The notes below the pieces were generated by a model, which was not told the origin of the DNA, did not search any database, and saw only the letters and a program-made list of their open reading frames with translations. A stretch of DNA of 32,017 bases, taken from contig WLNQ01000006.1 of the NCBI GenBank assembly GCA_009699705.1, forward strand, positions 1 to 32,017, written 5' to 3'. The position numbers and the translations under genes were made by a program. This DNA comes from Actinomycetota bacterium (GTDB lineage Bacteria; Actinomycetota; Actinomycetes; S36-B12). How positions within the stretch are numbered: the stretch's first letter is position 1; each line of letters opens with the position of its first letter. This document shows positions 31,125-32,017 of the stretch, in pieces.

Positions 31125-31129
31125 CGCGC

Positions 31130-31618
31130 CTACTCCGCGTCCGTAGGACCAGCGCTCGAGGCGCGGTCGGCTGATTCAGAAGCATCCGCTGGCACAGAAT
31201 CATCCCAGTCACCCTTACGTAGCTTCTTATAGACCGGGAGAACAGTGCTCAGTACCAACACAACCTGGAAGACTGCCAAACCGAAAAGCACCCCGAAGCC
31301 GTAGGGGCGGAAGAAGAAAGCGACAACGAGCGCAATTAAAGTGATGACTAGAAGTCGGGTGGCCGAGTTCAGTAGCATCTTGCCCTTGAGCGGGTGATCT
31401 TTTGCGGTGATCGCTGAGACTGACAAACCCACTAACAATGCGTTGACCAGGCCAAGAGCCAAGCCAAGACTGAAGAAGACTCCGAAACTGGTCGCTCCGG
31501 CCATGAACGCAAGCGCAATCGCTAATCCAGCGAGGACGGCACAGGCCACAGCCAGCCGCAAAGGACGGAAGACCACAGAGGGGAGCACGAACGGCGCTTC
31601 TGACAGCGACATTGACAT
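31130..31618 (-). CDS. AtpI-like membrane protein (Rv1303 type)
   Basis: First gene of the atp operon; 162 residues with four hydrophobic stretches (about 17-35, 37-60, 88-105 and 108-128) and a polar acidic tail. AtpI proteins are thought to help assemble the c ring or supply Mg2+; the actinobacterial form is less studied. Segments [36 protein letters not shown] and [22 protein letters not shown] align by eye with the M. tuberculosis protein recalled at the same place. The ATG at 31618 is chosen because GGGAGGTG stands just upstream, over a GTG at 31636. Confidence 0.88.
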   Translation of the reverse strand: MSMSLSEAPFVLPSVVFRPLRLAVACAVLAGLAIALAFMAGATSFGVFFSLGLALGLVNALLVGLSVSAITAKDHPLKGKMLLNSATRLLVITLIALVVAFFFRPYGFGVLFGLAVFQVVLVLSTVLPVYKKLRKGDWDDSVPADASESADRASSAGPTDAE

Positions 31619-31843
31619 TGCACCTCCCATGATCACGCCGGCCCGAAAATAACTTCCGCACCGGCTGGACGCCGAACGCTATCACATGCAATTGCACCAT
31701 CGCTCCACCGATAATTGGACCAAAAGCTGAAGCACCTGAAGTAACAGCGGTGGAACCGTACCACCCATTGCGGGCTGGAAATCACTGATGAGCAGTTGTT
31801 AGTTTCGCCACGTTTCCGGCGCCTTCAAAGTGCGAAGAAAGGC
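31619..31843 (-). other. Leader region upstream of the atp operon
   Basis: These 225 bases hold no supported gene. The promoter of the atp operon should lie here, but no -35/-10 pair is convincing. The ribosome site GGGAGGTG of the first gene lies at the downstream end. A short hairpin GGTGG-N7-CCACC occurs on the minus strand around 31750-31768. GC drops here: the row 31681-31740 has 27 G/C of 60 by hand count. Confidence 0.5.
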
Positions 31844-32017
31844 TCATGATTTGACCACCGGATCCACATGGAGCACTTTGGTTTTTTCGTAGGCCCACAT
31901 TGCTGCGACTGTCCAAGAAATCGTGCAAGCCACGCTGCTAAAGGCGAAAACTCTGGTATTACAGGTCTTTGTGTCAGCGAATAAAATAATGATGGCGTAG
32001 AGCACGACAATTTTCAC
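31844..32017 (-). CDS. C-terminal end of an unidentified membrane protein (5' end outside window)
   Basis: The frame is open from the window edge to a TGA at 31844-31846, giving the last 57 residues. Two hydrophobic segments (KIVVLYAIIILFA and FAFSSVACTISWTVAAMWAY) are followed by a polar tail ending KVLHVDPVVKS. I do not recognise the family. In M. tuberculosis a WecA-type phosphoglycosyltransferase precedes the atpI-like gene, but nothing here is diagnostic of it. Base composition is lower in GC than the atp genes. Confidence 0.5.
   Translation of the reverse strand: MKIVVLYAIIILFADTKTCNTRVFAFSSVACTISWTVAAMWAYEKTKVLHVDPVVKS

Noticed and set aside
31227-31700. 157-residue minus-strand frame overlapping the atpI-like gene, with a suggestive hydrophobic stretch (GASAFGPIIGGAMV) before it
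   Set aside because: Runs out of frame through the atpI-like gene, becomes Ser/Cys/Arg-rich, and has no start signal; judged coincidental.

Overview
The window is about 32 kb of an actinomycete (Actinomycetota) chromosome of moderate GC. Evidence for this is the set of families and their order: NucS, a GlgE-GlgB-GlgP block, an Asp-type MurA, a PduO-type cobalamin adenosyltransferase, and ligA/metE-like/mnmA/iscS in a row. Most of it matches, from memory, two blocks of the Mycobacterium tuberculosis map (around Rv3014c-Rv3025c and around Rv1303-Rv1328), here placed side by side. The genome is compact: genes overlap by a few bases and convergent genes share stop-codon bases. The genus cannot be decided; a streamlined aquatic actinomycete is one possibility.

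Layout. 1-5272 (minus): ligA (3' end beyond the window), a MetE-C-terminal-like protein, mnmA and the cysteine desulfurase iscS, the last three coupled by 4-base overlaps. IscS supplies sulfur for MnmA-dependent tRNA thiolation. 5299-5379: degenerate repeats derived from the end of the next gene. 5358-6137 (minus): an enoyl-CoA hydratase. 6217-15345: alpha-glucan metabolism, with glgX (+), glgP (-), glgE and glgB (+), i.e. debranching, phosphorolysis, maltose-1-phosphate polymerisation and branching. 15376-17692: a YbbN-like thioredoxin/TPR protein (-), then an Rrf2 regulator, methylmalonyl-CoA epimerase and a tiny membrane protein (+). 17716-21661: an OafA-like acyltransferase (+), an alpha/beta hydrolase, a small CxxC protein and nucS (-), and a small membrane protein (+). 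21658-23608: murA (-) and a cobalamin adenosyltransferase (+). A 15-bp perfect terminator hairpin follows.

23699-31618 (minus) is a complete F1Fo ATP synthase operon, atpI-B-E-F-H-A-G-D-C. It is strikingly mycobacterial in kind: fused b-delta subunit, gamma-loop insertion, alpha C-terminal extension, a c-ring sequence close to that of M. tuberculosis, and an Rv1303-like AtpI. Its GC looks higher than its surroundings, so it may be an in-place replacement from a Mycobacteriales-like donor. The window ends with the C-terminus of an unidentified membrane protein (31844-32017, minus).

A second theme is transcription. Most first genes of transcription units outside the atp operon have a -10-like hexamer (TANNNT, or a variant keeping A2 and T6) 5-8 bases before the start codon and no Shine-Dalgarno sequence, as expected for leaderless mRNAs. 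This pattern was used to choose several start codons. No tRNA, rRNA, CRISPR or insertion sequence was seen.
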